From a candidate division KSB1 bacterium (GTDB lineage: Bacteria; Zhuqueibacterota; Zhuqueibacteria; Thermofontimicrobiales; Thermofontimicrobiaceae), in the NCBI GenBank assembly GCA_034506395.1, contig JAPDPQ010000011.1, positions 104,404-168,403 on the forward strand: DNA of 64,000 bases, read 5' to 3'. This document shows positions 28,693 to 37,840 of the stretch, piece after piece. The notes under the pieces are model-generated. The model saw only the letters and a program-made list of their open reading frames with translations. It was not told the origin of the DNA and ran no database searches. The stretch's first letter is position 1. Each line of letters opens with the position of its first letter. The position numbers were made by a program, and so were the translations under genes.

Positions 28693-29388
28693 TTAAAGGA
28701 TTGTCGCTTTTTTGATGTAATCCAATTTAGGGAAATTTTTATTCAGATAGTCGTTGCCCCCCTGTTGAATCAATTGTTGGGAAGGCCCAGGGCCGTTAGG
28801 TGCGCCTTCTCCGTAGCCGCTGTAAAGCTGATCGACCACTTCCATTCCTTCTATCACTTTCCCCACAGGTGCGAACCCCATTGCGTCCAGCCGCGAATTA
28901 TCGCCATAATTAATGAACAACTGAGTCGTGCGAGAGTTGGGCAATTGGGTCTTCGCAAAAGTCACGTAACCCCGAAGGTTGCTTTGTTTGACTGGATCAT
29001 CTGGGATGGTTAAATTGCGCCAAGTCTGTATCACCCTTGGATCGCCATGATAGCCGAACTGAGCCATGAACCCATCAATAACGCGGAAAAAACGAACGCC
29101 ATCATAATATCCGTGTCTGGCAAGGTAATATAAGCGATCGGCACCATGAGGAGCCCAATCGCGATGCACTTCAATGACAAAGTCGCCTTTCGATGTCTCA
29201 AATTTAACTCTGAATTGAGCAGGACACGGTTGAGCAAGCTCATTGAGATCAGGATTTAGGATTTTCTCTGAGATAGCTGGTGTTTCGATTTGGCTCTTGC
29301 CTGGAGATTTCTGTTGATCTTTGCCACAGCTAACAAAGGAAACAAGTATCATTAACACAGTAGAAAGCAATTTCATTGATCTGAACAT
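28693..29388 (-). CDS. Cyclophilin-type peptidyl-prolyl isomerase, lipoprotein
   Basis: 231 aa from an ATG with GGAGG seven bases upstream; a frame open further upstream has no such signal. The N-terminus is a lipoprotein signal (STVLMILVSFVSCGK). The cyclophilin core includes FETSKGDFVIEVH, YYDGVRFFRVIDGFMAQFG, NLRGYVTFAKT, NSRTTQLFINYGDNSRLD and FAPVGKVIEGMEVVD, with catalytic Arg and Phe in FFRVI. It probably speeds prolyl isomerisation of envelope proteins. It follows the GroES-like gene by 91 nt on the same strand. Confidence 0.9.
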   Translation of the reverse strand: MFRSMKLLSTVLMILVSFVSCGKDQQKSPGKSQIETPAISEKILNPDLNELAQPCPAQFRVKFETSKGDFVIEVHRDWAPHGADRLYYLARHGYYDGVRFFRVIDGFMAQFGYHGDPRVIQTWRNLTIPDDPVKQSNLRGYVTFAKTQLPNSRTTQLFINYGDNSRLDAMGFAPVGKVIEGMEVVDQLYSGYGEGAPNGPGPSQQLIQQGGNDYLNKNFPKLDYIKKATIL

Positions 29389-29479
29389 TAGAATGCCTCC
29401 GAATTTGAATATAGATTTTGATTCATTTTCACCTAAGTTTTTCTCATTCGCCAAAGTGAGGTTAGTTGAAGCGATTGGA

Positions 29480-29857
29480 TCACTCATCATCATCGGGCAA
29501 AATTTTGCTTCGCACCACGGCCAGGATGCTTGACTGGGAAATGATAAGATAGCGTTTCTCGTCATATTCAATCTCTATCGCATCCTTCCGCAAAAATATG
29601 GCATAGTCCCCGATCCTTACCTGGAGCGGAATATAGTGCGTCTCATTACGTTTGCCTTTCCAAGGTTCAGAGGTGTCGGCAATATAGGGGATAATATATC
29701 CAGGCCCGACCTTTACCACATAGCCGCTGCTGATTTTTTCTTTTTCCGCGACGCCTTGGGGCAAATATAGGCCACTATCGGTACGATCTTTTCCGGGATC
29801 AGGGCTGATCAGCACCCGATCGCCAATGATGATAATTTCTTTTTCTTTTTTCATCAT
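29480..29857 (-). CDS. GroES (Cpn10)-like protein without adjacent groEL
   Basis: 125 aa. The Cpn10 fold is visible: GDRVLISPDP, SGLYLPQGVAEKEKISSGYVVKVGPG, then RIGDYAIFLRKDAIEIEYDEKRYLIISQSSILAVV. Compared with standard GroES (about 95 aa), there is an insertion after VKVGPG (about 20 residues, YIIPYIADTSEPWKGKRNE) and an acidic tail. There is no groEL in the window. It may be a specialised or orphan co-chaperonin. It overlaps the Nudix gene by 4 nt, so they are co-transcribed. Confidence 0.8.
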   Translation of the reverse strand: MMKKEKEIIIIGDRVLISPDPGKDRTDSGLYLPQGVAEKEKISSGYVVKVGPGYIIPYIADTSEPWKGKRNETHYIPLQVRIGDYAIFLRKDAIEIEYDEKRYLIISQSSILAVVRSKILPDDDE

Positions 29858-30279
29858 TTTTTATCCTTGAATTGTTCTCGAAATTGGCGAATGATCTCTT
29901 TATGCAAAAAGGCCAGCGGCATGGACAAAGCTTCTTCAATGGAGACCCATCGTGCAGCCACGATCTCTTCTGGTGATACAGCTACCTGGCCATTGGCTTT
30001 GGCATGAAATACTTGGACCACTGCGTGAATGCTGCGCTCTGGGATAATTTCATCGAAGTAGAATAAAAATTCTGGCTCAATATCTAAACCCACCTCCTCT
30101 TTCACCTCCCGAATCACCGCCTGTTTCACGGTCTCATACGGATCGATGTGACCGCCCGGAAGAGACCAATAATTTTTATAGGGATCTGTATTGCGTAACG
30201 CAAGCAGAATCCGCTCGGTTCCCGAATCAGTTCGAGTGATGATTGCGCCAACCGTCGCCTCTGGTGATCGAAGCTTCAT
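29854..30279 (-). CDS. NUDIX hydrolase
   Basis: 141 aa. A perfect Nudix box GX5EX7REUXEEXGU is at about residues 41-63 (GHIDPYE...REVKEEVGL). Such enzymes cleave nucleoside diphosphates linked to another group; the substrate here is unknown. Coupled by 4-nt overlap to the GroES-like gene and followed by the PPIase, perhaps a stress or housekeeping operon. Confidence 0.9.
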   Translation of the reverse strand: MKLRSPEATVGAIITRTDSGTERILLALRNTDPYKNYWSLPGGHIDPYETVKQAVIREVKEEVGLDIEPEFLFYFDEIIPERSIHAVVQVFHAKANGQVAVSPEEIVAARWVSIEEALSMPLAFLHKEIIRQFREQFKDKK

Positions 30280-30513
30280 TCCAATCCTTTCGCAAATTGA
30301 ACCTGCTTTGCCATTTCAATAACACCGTGAATCAATCACTTTGTTAATTTTTTGTAGCCAAATATAAAACAGTTCCGCTAAATTGTCAAGCTAAAAATTC
30401 GACCAAGGAAACGATGCCAAAAAACCTGAATGCAATTTTTTTGAATTCTAATGTACATAGAAAAATTTTATGACGTTAAAAATCCATTTCATGTCAGCTT
30501 CAAGAGCTTGAAA

Positions 30514-31425
30514 CTAAAGCTTCATAGCTCCAGAGGATAATCCTTTGATAAACGCTTTCATGAAGAACAAGAACAAGATTAAGAGGGGGATCGCAGCAAT
30601 GGTATAACCAGCAAAGATCGTCCCATATTTCATTCCAGTCAAACCTGTCGCTGTGGTGGAAAAATAGTTCAGTAATCCCACTGGAAGCACGAATTTGTTC
30701 ATCGATTGAAGCGTTACAAAAGGCCAGATAAATTCGTTCCAAGTGGCAATCAAGTTGATAATTGCGACGGTCCCCAAAATGGGGCGAGAGAGCGGGAGCA
30801 CAATGTGCCAGAGGATGCGATGTTCTGGGCAGCCGTCAATGGTGGCAGCGTCAAACAGGTCGCGAGGTAAGGATTCGAAGAAAGACCGCAACAAAAAAAT
30901 GGCAAAAACCTGCCCTGAGCTGACGTAAGGAAGGATCATCACCCAATGGGTATTCAAGAGTCCCAATCGCTTTACTGTCATGAAGGTCGGCACCAAAGTG
31001 AGGATGCTTGGGATCATCAGCAATGAAATAATGGCATAAAATAGCACGTTCTTTCCTGTGAAATCGAATCGGGAAAAAATATAAGCAGTAATGGATCCGA
31101 GCGTGAGCACGCCAATTAGCGTCAATCCACTCACCAGCATGCTATTCCAAATAAAACGATGAATGACCTGCCAAGCTTCTCGATAATTTTCCCAGTGAAA
31201 CGGCCTTACAATCCCCCAAAAATGCTGATAGAACTGGGGAACACTTTTGAATGAACTGATCAACATGAAAAAAAACGGATAAAATGTCATCAGCAAAAGG
31301 GCAAGAAGGATGAAATGGGTCACCCATTTGTAGGAAGAGAGGTTGCGACTTCTGTAGAACAGCTGCGCCATGCTATGATCAAAATTTCGCATTGGAGATC
31401 GTTGTTTCGATGGTTTTAAAGTCAT
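30514..31425 (-). CDS. Sugar ABC transporter permease, MalG type
   Basis: 303 aa with six predicted transmembrane helices. The cytoplasmic EAA loop is DAATIDGCPEHRILWHIVLPLSRPIL, which contacts the ATPase. The N-terminal region LLMTFYPFFFMLISSFKS and the end FIKGLSSGAMKL fit the carbohydrate uptake CUT1 family. It is the last gene of a three-gene importer operon; no ATP-binding subunit is encoded nearby, so a shared MsmX/UgpC-type ATPase is expected from elsewhere. Confidence 0.93.
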   Translation of the reverse strand: MTLKPSKQRSPMRNFDHSMAQLFYRSRNLSSYKWVTHFILLALLLMTFYPFFFMLISSFKSVPQFYQHFWGIVRPFHWENYREAWQVIHRFIWNSMLVSGLTLIGVLTLGSITAYIFSRFDFTGKNVLFYAIISLLMIPSILTLVPTFMTVKRLGLLNTHWVMILPYVSSGQVFAIFLLRSFFESLPRDLFDAATIDGCPEHRILWHIVLPLSRPILGTVAIINLIATWNEFIWPFVTLQSMNKFVLPVGLLNYFSTTATGLTGMKYGTIFAGYTIAAIPLLILFLFFMKAFIKGLSSGAMKL

Positions 31426-31454
31426 CAGTGATGGTTATTTTTCGAAAATACCGT

Positions 31455-32351
31455 TCAATCTCTTGGCTGAATAAATTTAAGATTGGTGATGGTGATCAGT
31501 AACATAAAAAGGAACATGACGAATCCGATACAGCATGCATATCCCATCTCGTTGAAAGAAAACCCGGTCAGGTACATCCACAGGCCAGGGACCATGGTTT
31601 CGTAACCCGGCCCACCCCGAGTTAGGATAAGAAACAACTCGTAGCCCTGCACAGAACCCAAAACAGTTAACACAAGAATAACCCTCACTTGGCGCAACAA
31701 CAATGGCAATTCGATTTTAGAAAAAAGCTGCCATTGGGTCGCGCCTTCAATAGTGGCAGCATCGAAAATTGATTCAGGAAGATTCATCAAACCAGCATAG
31801 AAAACCAGCAAGGCTAATCCAGATACAAATGGAAAGCCGACGCCAACCACTGAAGCAAGCGCGGTCTGTGGTGAGCCGAGCCAGGCGCGATCGTATCGAT
31901 CCAAACCCACGGCACGTAACAGTTCAGAGAGAATGCCAGTATCTGAATAAATATAGCTCCAAATCAAAATCGTAACCATAGTCGGAACTACCATCGGGAT
32001 AACAAATAAAACACGATAGAGGTATCGGATTTTTTCAGCGGCAAGATGGAAAATCAATACAGCTACGACCAATGGGATCGCGATTTTGACAGTTGAATTG
32101 ATCAGAATGATGATGAGTAAATTGTGAAGCGATTTCCAAAAAATTCCATCTTGCGCCAAGCGCACAAAATTTGCGACTCCGATGAATCGATGGACGCCCC
32201 CAGGGTCCCATTGATAGAAGGCGTGCTTTAGAGCGCTATAGACTGGCCAATAATTAAAAATTGCCAGTAGAGCGAACGTTGGCAACAAAGCTAGATAAAT
32301 CAGGGAGCGGTTCTTTTTCATTATCAAAAAAGTGTTTGACTTTTTGTTCAT
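31455..32351 (-). CDS. Sugar ABC transporter permease, MalF type
   Basis: About 298 aa from the ATG at 32351; an ATG ten codons later (32321) or a far upstream TTG inside the preceding gene are alternatives, none with a strong ribosome site. Six transmembrane helices start at LIYLALLPTFALLAIFNYWP. The EAA loop is DAATIEGATQWQLFSKIELPLL. It forms a heterodimer with the downstream MalG-type permease and receives substrate from the binding lipoprotein encoded just upstream. Confidence 0.9.
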   Translation of the reverse strand: MNKKSNTFLIMKKNRSLIYLALLPTFALLAIFNYWPVYSALKHAFYQWDPGGVHRFIGVANFVRLAQDGIFWKSLHNLLIIILINSTVKIAIPLVVAVLIFHLAAEKIRYLYRVLFVIPMVVPTMVTILIWSYIYSDTGILSELLRAVGLDRYDRAWLGSPQTALASVVGVGFPFVSGLALLVFYAGLMNLPESIFDAATIEGATQWQLFSKIELPLLLRQVRVILVLTVLGSVQGYELFLILTRGGPGYETMVPGLWMYLTGFSFNEMGYACCIGFVMFLFMLLITITNLKFIQPRD

Positions 32352-32440
32352 CCAATGCAGCTTCAGGATTACATCGGCGAAAGCACCTCCATGGCAACCT
32401 GCCTGCTTCGATCGCAGGACTAAAGCAAATAGCAAATCTG

Positions 32441-34003
32441 TTATCTTTGCTCCAGATATTTCTGTTCGGCTTCCAAAGACCAATCAGGAACCTCTGCGGG
32501 CTCAGGCCATTTGTTCTCTTCAATGAAGCTGCATGCAGTCTGTTTCAGACTCTGATCGAGTGCGTTCATAAATTGTTCAAGGGTCATCCCGTCATTCAAG
32601 AACGAATCGATCAATCGTTCTCGATGATCGGTAAAGCGATGTCCCAATGAATAATGCCACTTCACGGTGCAATAGCGCCTCAAAATGATCTCGGAGAAGG
32701 GGATCAGGTTTTCGGGCATTTGGGCGCCCTGGATATTGGAAATATACATCCCTGCCTCTGTGGCAATCTGGCTGGCATGATCTGGTGTGGTGATATAACG
32801 CAAAAAATCAACCGAAGGCAGGAGGTCGCCATCATCACTGGCGCGCTGGGTAATATGAAATTGCATTCCGGCACCACCGATGACGCATTGCTCGACTCCG
32901 CAGCAAAAAGGTGAGTAACTCCGAGGGATCGGCGGCGGATAAAATACGCCCCACTCAAATGTAACCAGCGGATCTAACGTCAGTCGACGGACGAGCCACG
33001 ACCCGGTCCAGATCATCGGAGCGCGCTGAGTAATGAACAATCGGACGGGGTCAGAGTGCGTCAGATCTTTCTGCCAAAAATGCCGCCACTCCTTCAATAG
33101 TCGCCAGCATTCCTGGAATCGTGGATTTTCAGCAGCGAACCAGCCCTTTTTGGTCAACCAGCATAATTCTTCAGGTGTTAAATAACCCTGATAATAAGCT
33201 TCTTCGAGATCAGATTTCTTTTTGTAATCCAGAAGCTCCAATATTTCAAAATAGCATTGATCAAATAATAGGTCTGGCGCCCAATCCATAAAAACAACCC
33301 GATCCGTCGCCAGGGGAATCAATCCAGCATCTTTGAACGTTTGTTGGAGTTCAAGAAACTCTGGCCAATCTTTTGGGATGGCGAGGTGGTGTTTTCGGAA
33401 TAAAGATTGGTTATAGAAAATTCCTGTCTCAACAACATCAAATGTGATGCAGTAAAGCAACCCATCTGGGGCTCGCTTCGCCTGGGTGAGCGCTTGATTC
33501 TTGAATAAGTCGCTCCAAGCCCGATTCCCGGGCACGTATGGATTGGGCTGATCAAGATATGGATCCAGTGGCAACCACCAGCCCTTCTTTTGTTCAATAT
33601 CTGGCCAAACAGCTTCGGTATTCAAGCTAAGGATCTCGGGGGCAACGCCGCCCATTAATTTGGTGCGCATCGCCTCTCCTTCTGAACCACCTTCCATGAT
33701 TATCTGGGGCACAAACTCGATGGTCACGTCTGGATGCAAATTTTCGTATTGATCCGCCAGAAGCCGAATGGCACGGAGACGCTCACCAACGCCGAATGGC
33801 TGTGTACCCGGGGCATAGATCCCGGGGAAAAATTCAATCACATGCTTTCTGCCTGGGTTAAGCGAGCGCCCAAAATCGGTCATATTTCTCCAGCGCCAAT
33901 CGAATGCTCCTCCATGCGAGGATTTTGGGGTATGAGGTTGAGAGCAGGATAGAATCAGAGCCAAACCAAAGCTTAAAAAATGCAGAATTAATTTCGAATT
34001 CAT
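32441..34003 (-). CDS. Sugar ABC transporter substrate-binding lipoprotein
   Basis: 520 aa, longer than typical (about 400-450). The start fits a lipoprotein signal (LILHFLSFGLALILSC). Binding-protein family-1 features: LADQYENLHPDVTIEFVPQ, LMGGVAPEILSLN, GLLYCITFDVVETGIFYN, WPEFLELQQTFKDAGLIPLAT. The region FAAENPRFQECWRLLKEW continues the fold. The ligand is unknown, presumably an oligosaccharide. It is first in the operon with two permeases. Confidence 0.9.
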   Translation of the reverse strand: MNSKLILHFLSFGLALILSCSQPHTPKSSHGGAFDWRWRNMTDFGRSLNPGRKHVIEFFPGIYAPGTQPFGVGERLRAIRLLADQYENLHPDVTIEFVPQIIMEGGSEGEAMRTKLMGGVAPEILSLNTEAVWPDIEQKKGWWLPLDPYLDQPNPYVPGNRAWSDLFKNQALTQAKRAPDGLLYCITFDVVETGIFYNQSLFRKHHLAIPKDWPEFLELQQTFKDAGLIPLATDRVVFMDWAPDLLFDQCYFEILELLDYKKKSDLEEAYYQGYLTPEELCWLTKKGWFAAENPRFQECWRLLKEWRHFWQKDLTHSDPVRLFITQRAPMIWTGSWLVRRLTLDPLVTFEWGVFYPPPIPRSYSPFCCGVEQCVIGGAGMQFHITQRASDDGDLLPSVDFLRYITTPDHASQIATEAGMYISNIQGAQMPENLIPFSEIILRRYCTVKWHYSLGHRFTDHRERLIDSFLNDGMTLEQFMNALDQSLKQTACSFIEENKWPEPAEVPDWSLEAEQKYLEQR

Positions 34004-34027
34004 GATGATTTTTTCATGCAATGAGAA

Positions 34028-34050
34028 GCCAATCATTACTTTTGATTGGC
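34028..34050. promoter_or_regulatory. Inverted repeat upstream of sugar-binding gene
   Basis: GCCAATCA (34028-34035) and TGATTGGC (34043-34050) form a perfect 8-bp inverted repeat with a 7-nt spacer, centred about 36 nt upstream of the binding-protein start. It could be an operator or a leader hairpin; the regulator is unknown. Confidence 0.4.
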
Positions 34051-34155
34051 ATCGCCGATTGAATGGCACAGTGCACCATCAAAGACACATAAACAACGAA
34101 TCGTCTCTCAGGTATCATCGAATATCTGCGAGTCGATCATCGTTATTGAGTCAAG

Positions 34156-34201
34156 ATACGCGGCCTTTCAACGTCGCTGATTGATGTTGGTGGCCGCGTA
34201 T
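34156..34201. terminator. Long-stem inverted repeat between lipoprotein and ABC operon
   Basis: Perfect 10-bp stem ATACGCGGCC (34156-34165) / GGCCGCGTAT (34192-34201) with a 26-nt loop, lying just downstream of the lipoprotein gene ending at 34223. Same geometry as the hairpin at 1755-1802. No U-tract. Confidence 0.45.
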
Positions 34202-34222
34202 GGGTTGAAAATCGATCTCTGA

Positions 34223-35440
34223 TCAATTACCGATACCAGCAAACGGTACCAGCGGCACCATTCTAAATCGAGCAACTACTCCGCCGTGATCCGAAGGCCA
34301 TAGGCCTGAAGGGGTTCGATTGAACTCCTCATCTCCTACCACGATGGCGAACGCCGAACCCAACGGAGGCTGATGGCGACGACGGATCTCATTGCGAATG
34401 AAGATATAGTCGATGCGTTCATAAAAATTGGCCACTGGGTTTCTCAGATCGGCATCATGACCATAGGTGTAACCGTTGGGATCGTGCTTCAAACGATTTT
34501 CAGTCCAAATATCGGTGTAACCGTTAGCAAGCATCAACTGATATGTAGCCCCGTTGGGAGCTTCGCTATTGAAATCCCCGAGCAAAATTATTGGCAACGT
34601 TTCGCTTTGCAAGAAAGCCAGCAATTCTTGAGCTTGGCCTAATTGAATCGGTAGGATGGCAGGGTTGGAAGCTGGCTCTAAATGGGTATTCACCACCCGA
34701 TACTCCTGGTCCCCAATCTTGGCTTTTGCCGCCACAAAACCGCGCAATACAGCGAATCCAGAGCTCGGAACGACGAGCCGAGCTTGATAATTATGGCCAA
34801 TCACATCGGAAACGCGAATCCCTTCGCGAACCAAGATCACATCGAAATCGGTGAGCCGCACGTCATCGAACTTGAGCGGATTCTGGCTGACCAGCATCGG
34901 CAGCTCCACATCAGTGTCCTGCACCATGCCAGCGACCCTGTAGCGAGCGCCTTGCGCCCGAAGCGCCCGCAACAAAATTCCGAGATAATTGTACAAGGTA
35001 TCGACGGCTGGAGTCGTCCCTCCGATTACTGCATCCCCTGGCGACTGGTAACGGATCAAAGACACCTCCTGCAATCCCACTACATCTGGCTGCGTCCAGG
35101 CGATCTCTCGCGCCAACGAAACCGCCCGTTCTGGAAAATTGGTCGATTGCACCTGCTGAAAAACCTGAGCAACCAAAATCGGAATCTGGGTTGGGTCGCT
35201 CGCTCCGATTACAATATCGACGTCCCCACCAACATAAATATTTCGGGTCATGGCGGTAACTGCACCTTGCAATCGGCCAAAAGTTCCAATCTCCTTTTCA
35301 CAATCGATTGTTGCAATCAACGATTGCGTATCTGCCTCGGTGAATTCGGCCAATTGCGGCGCGGTTGGATGCTGTTTACTGCAACCTAACAGGAGCAATA
35401 GGCCAGAGAAGAGCCAATAAAGCATGGTTCTGGTTTTCAT
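34223..35440 (-). CDS. Endonuclease/exonuclease/phosphatase-family lipoprotein
   Basis: 405 aa. Lipoprotein signal MLYWLFSGLLLLLGCSK. The EEP fold motifs appear in order: TRNIYVGG, VGLQEV (metal-binding Glu), VVNTHLEP, IILLGDFNSE, RIDYIFI and SDHGGVVARF (catalytic His). The family covers DNases, sphingomyelinases and phosphatases; being anchored outside the cytoplasm, this one probably hydrolyses extracellular nucleic acid or phosphoesters. No neighbouring gene clarifies the substrate. Confidence 0.88.
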   Translation of the reverse strand: MKTRTMLYWLFSGLLLLLGCSKQHPTAPQLAEFTEADTQSLIATIDCEKEIGTFGRLQGAVTAMTRNIYVGGDVDIVIGASDPTQIPILVAQVFQQVQSTNFPERAVSLAREIAWTQPDVVGLQEVSLIRYQSPGDAVIGGTTPAVDTLYNYLGILLRALRAQGARYRVAGMVQDTDVELPMLVSQNPLKFDDVRLTDFDVILVREGIRVSDVIGHNYQARLVVPSSGFAVLRGFVAAKAKIGDQEYRVVNTHLEPASNPAILPIQLGQAQELLAFLQSETLPIILLGDFNSEAPNGATYQLMLANGYTDIWTENRLKHDPNGYTYGHDADLRNPVANFYERIDYIFIRNEIRRRHQPPLGSAFAIVVGDEEFNRTPSGLWPSDHGGVVARFRMVPLVPFAGIGN

Positions 35441-36090
35441 AGCGCCTCCTCATTTTAATGGATCAGCTTTTCGTAATTTAATGATCAATAAAGGCAACCA
35501 CGGACCGACAAACCAAGCTGACATGACCATTCGGAGGATGATTCCATCCCCAGAATCGATGAAATCAATTTTCCTCCATTTTGCTGTTCAGCATAGTTTA
35601 TTGCTCAATATAATCTTCCGAATTGCAAATGTCAATTTTGCTCTTCGCTTTGTAAAAAAATACTAGGAAGTGTTCGTATTTTCGATTAAAAGCTAACCAG
35701 CAAAAATATGGTTTTCCGAGTTTCGTTTCTTGGAGATAATTACGTTTTTGTTGCTTCATCTGGCCAAATTACCTCTGGCCTAATAAAAGAATGGAGCCCA
35801 TTTGTGAGTTTGAAATCATCCGTCAGAAACAAAACTATTCTTTAGTCAGACCAATAGGTTAGTAATCGTGGAAAACACCATCAATACACCGAGGTTAGTT
35901 GCAATATTGCAATTTCATTGTGATAAGGCTATGATTAAAAATAATGCGACGCTCCAGTAGTGTTTAAGAAGATTTCAAGAAGTCCAATTGATGACCAAGT
36001 ATGATACCAGCCTCGGTAGACGATTCTTTTTCTGAGTTGATCGCTACTTGTCAACAAAATTAATTGACAAACCGATCATCATGTTATGGG
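35441..36090. other. Intergenic 650 nt, no gene seen
   Basis: AT-rich with no convincing coding frame, RNA gene or repeat. It contains the upstream region of the minus-strand EEP lipoprotein gene and the downstream region of the methyltransferase gene. Confidence 0.4.
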
Positions 36091-36732
36091 CTATCTGACC
36101 GAATTGAATTTCGGTTTGTAAATCAAAAAATCAAACAGCGTGGTGCGAATTTTCCAATCCACCAAGTGGGACGAGATCAAAATTTTTATCATTTGTTGGA
36201 CTGAATAACAATTGGCAAACGCTTCCCTCCAAAACGCCCGATACGGCTTGGGCATGGTTCGTTCCGAATACCAGATTGACAATCGTGCCAGCCATTTGAG
36301 ATCGCCTCGATAATCTGCAATCGCATAGCTTCCCGCTGGCTTCAATAAAAGATTCAACTGATTAAATACTTCAATGGGCGATTCCCAATTTTTCAGTCCT
36401 CTGAATGAGACGATGCAATCGAAAGTTCGATGAGCCAAAGTTTTCAGCGATCCGAAATCGAGATGAACGAAACTGGCGTTGGTTATCTTTTGATCAGATT
36501 TATTCTTCTTTGCCAATTCGACCAGATCTGGGTTGGATTCGACGCCGATCACTTCGACATCGGACATTCGTCGCGCCAATTCCAAGCTAACCCAGCCAGC
36601 GCCAGAGCCTATCTCCAATACCCGGGCCGTTTGATCCAAATCCAACTCCTGGATAACAAAGCTTACAAATTCCCGGCGTTCGCTTTGAAATTGCCATTTG
36701 GACCAATTGCTATATACCTGCCAGTTCACCAT
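36091..36732 (-). CDS. Class I SAM-dependent methyltransferase
   Basis: 213 aa. Rossmann-fold motif I ARVLEIGSGAGWVSLELA (about 36-53), motif II VEVIGVESNPDLVELA, the acidic loop HLDFGSL, and LNLLLKPAGSYAIADY as motif III region. It uses S-adenosylmethionine; acceptor unknown. It follows the small membrane protein gene by 24 nt on the same strand, within a three-gene group with the isochorismatase-like gene. Confidence 0.85.
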   Translation of the reverse strand: MVNWQVYSNWSKWQFQSERREFVSFVIQELDLDQTARVLEIGSGAGWVSLELARRMSDVEVIGVESNPDLVELAKKNKSDQKITNASFVHLDFGSLKTLAHRTFDCIVSFRGLKNWESPIEVFNQLNLLLKPAGSYAIADYRGDLKWLARLSIWYSERTMPKPYRAFWREAFANCYSVQQMIKILISSHLVDWKIRTTLFDFLIYKPKFNSVR

Positions 36733-36756
36733 TCCGCCTCCAGCATTTTGATCAGC

Positions 36757-37179
36757 TCATTCATCCTGACCCGCTGATCGGCGACGTATCATCATCTGCA
36801 CCAGTCCGATCAAAATCAATATCGCTCCGATGATCAGGGTAATATAGCAAGTCTGGCGCAATCGCTGCATTGTGGCGACGATTTTTGCCAGCCGCTGTTC
36901 GTCCTGTTGCATCTGGGCTGATCGAACTGCGATTTCCTGTTGGGTCTTTTGTAATACGGCTTGCTTGGATTGGATCAACTTGCTGAGGCTATCGAGATCT
37001 TGAGGAATCAATTCCTGGTTCGGTTGGCCGGAATCAATCACAGCGAAACGGAGAGAGTCGTTGATCGCAGGTTGAACATTCGCTTTCGATGATCCATCTC
37101 GCTCAGAGCCGCTTATCAACAAAAGGCAGAAATGGAAACAAACTATTAGCCCACAATAAGGTTTGCAGAAGGTCGTCAT
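36757..37179 (-). CDS. Small envelope coiled-coil membrane protein, unknown
   Basis: 140 aa. N-terminal signal-like hydrophobic stretch (CGLIVCFHFCLLLISGS), a polar region, a coiled coil (about 60-105; LDSLSKLIQSKQAVLQKTQQ), a transmembrane helix (CYITLIIGAILILIGLVQ) and a short basic cytoplasmic tail (MMIRRRSAG). Its start overlaps the isochorismatase-like gene end by 4 nt. No family recognised. Confidence 0.65.
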   Translation of the reverse strand: MTTFCKPYCGLIVCFHFCLLLISGSERDGSSKANVQPAINDSLRFAVIDSGQPNQELIPQDLDSLSKLIQSKQAVLQKTQQEIAVRSAQMQQDEQRLAKIVATMQRLRQTCYITLIIGAILILIGLVQMMIRRRSAGQDE

Positions 37180-37742
37180 CTTGATTGCTCCGATGAACCG
37201 ATCGCATCCATCATTTCCTTGCAGGTAACGATATGGGCAAATCCATAGCCCAAATTTAACAAAGTAGCTTCATGATATTCAAAATGACTGGTGGCAGTCC
37301 CATCGCTGAGAAAATAGACCTCATAATCATGCATGAAGGCATCCCGAGCGGTTGTTTCGCAGCAGAGATTGGTCATTACGCCAGCAATGATCAATTGGCA
37401 AATGTTGTGCAATTGCAAATAATGGTGCAGATCAGTGTTGAAAAATGCGCTGTATCGCTTTTTGGTGACAATTTTTTCCCCTGTTAGAGGCAAAACTTCT
37501 GATAAAATTTGAGCGGCTTTCGTCCCATCAATGATCAAGTCATCCCACCATCTTGCCAACATTCCACCGTCCTGGGCAGGGTCTTGATGCGCATGCCGGG
37601 TGAAAATCACTGGGATGCGCTGCTCGCGACACCATTCGACGAGTCGAACGACGTTGGGCAGGATCGACGAAGCGATGGTCCGAAAATATTCCTGCATGTC
37701 GATTACCAATAGCGCGCAATGATGTTTATCAATATTCTCCAC
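37176..37742 (-). CDS. Isochorismatase-family cysteine hydrolase
   Basis: 188 aa. Catalytic triad candidates: Asp in LLVIDMQEYF, Lys in IVTKKRYSAF, Cys in GVMTNLCCETTARDAF. The cis-peptide region GVMTN matches the family. Members hydrolyse isochorismate, nicotinamide or N-carbamoyl compounds; the exact substrate cannot be set from sequence. First gene of a tight group with the small membrane protein and methyltransferase. Confidence 0.9.
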   Translation of the reverse strand: MENIDKHHCALLVIDMQEYFRTIASSILPNVVRLVEWCREQRIPVIFTRHAHQDPAQDGGMLARWWDDLIIDGTKAAQILSEVLPLTGEKIVTKKRYSAFFNTDLHHYLQLHNICQLIIAGVMTNLCCETTARDAFMHDYEVYFLSDGTATSHFEYHEATLLNLGYGFAHIVTCKEMMDAIGSSEQSR

Positions 37743-37840
37743 CGACGATTTCCGTGCTGATAAGTCCGAATCGGGAAAGATAAAACCAAGCAGACACGAA
37801 ATAAACAGAGCTGATCAAACCATTTCAGGGCCCGAAACAA

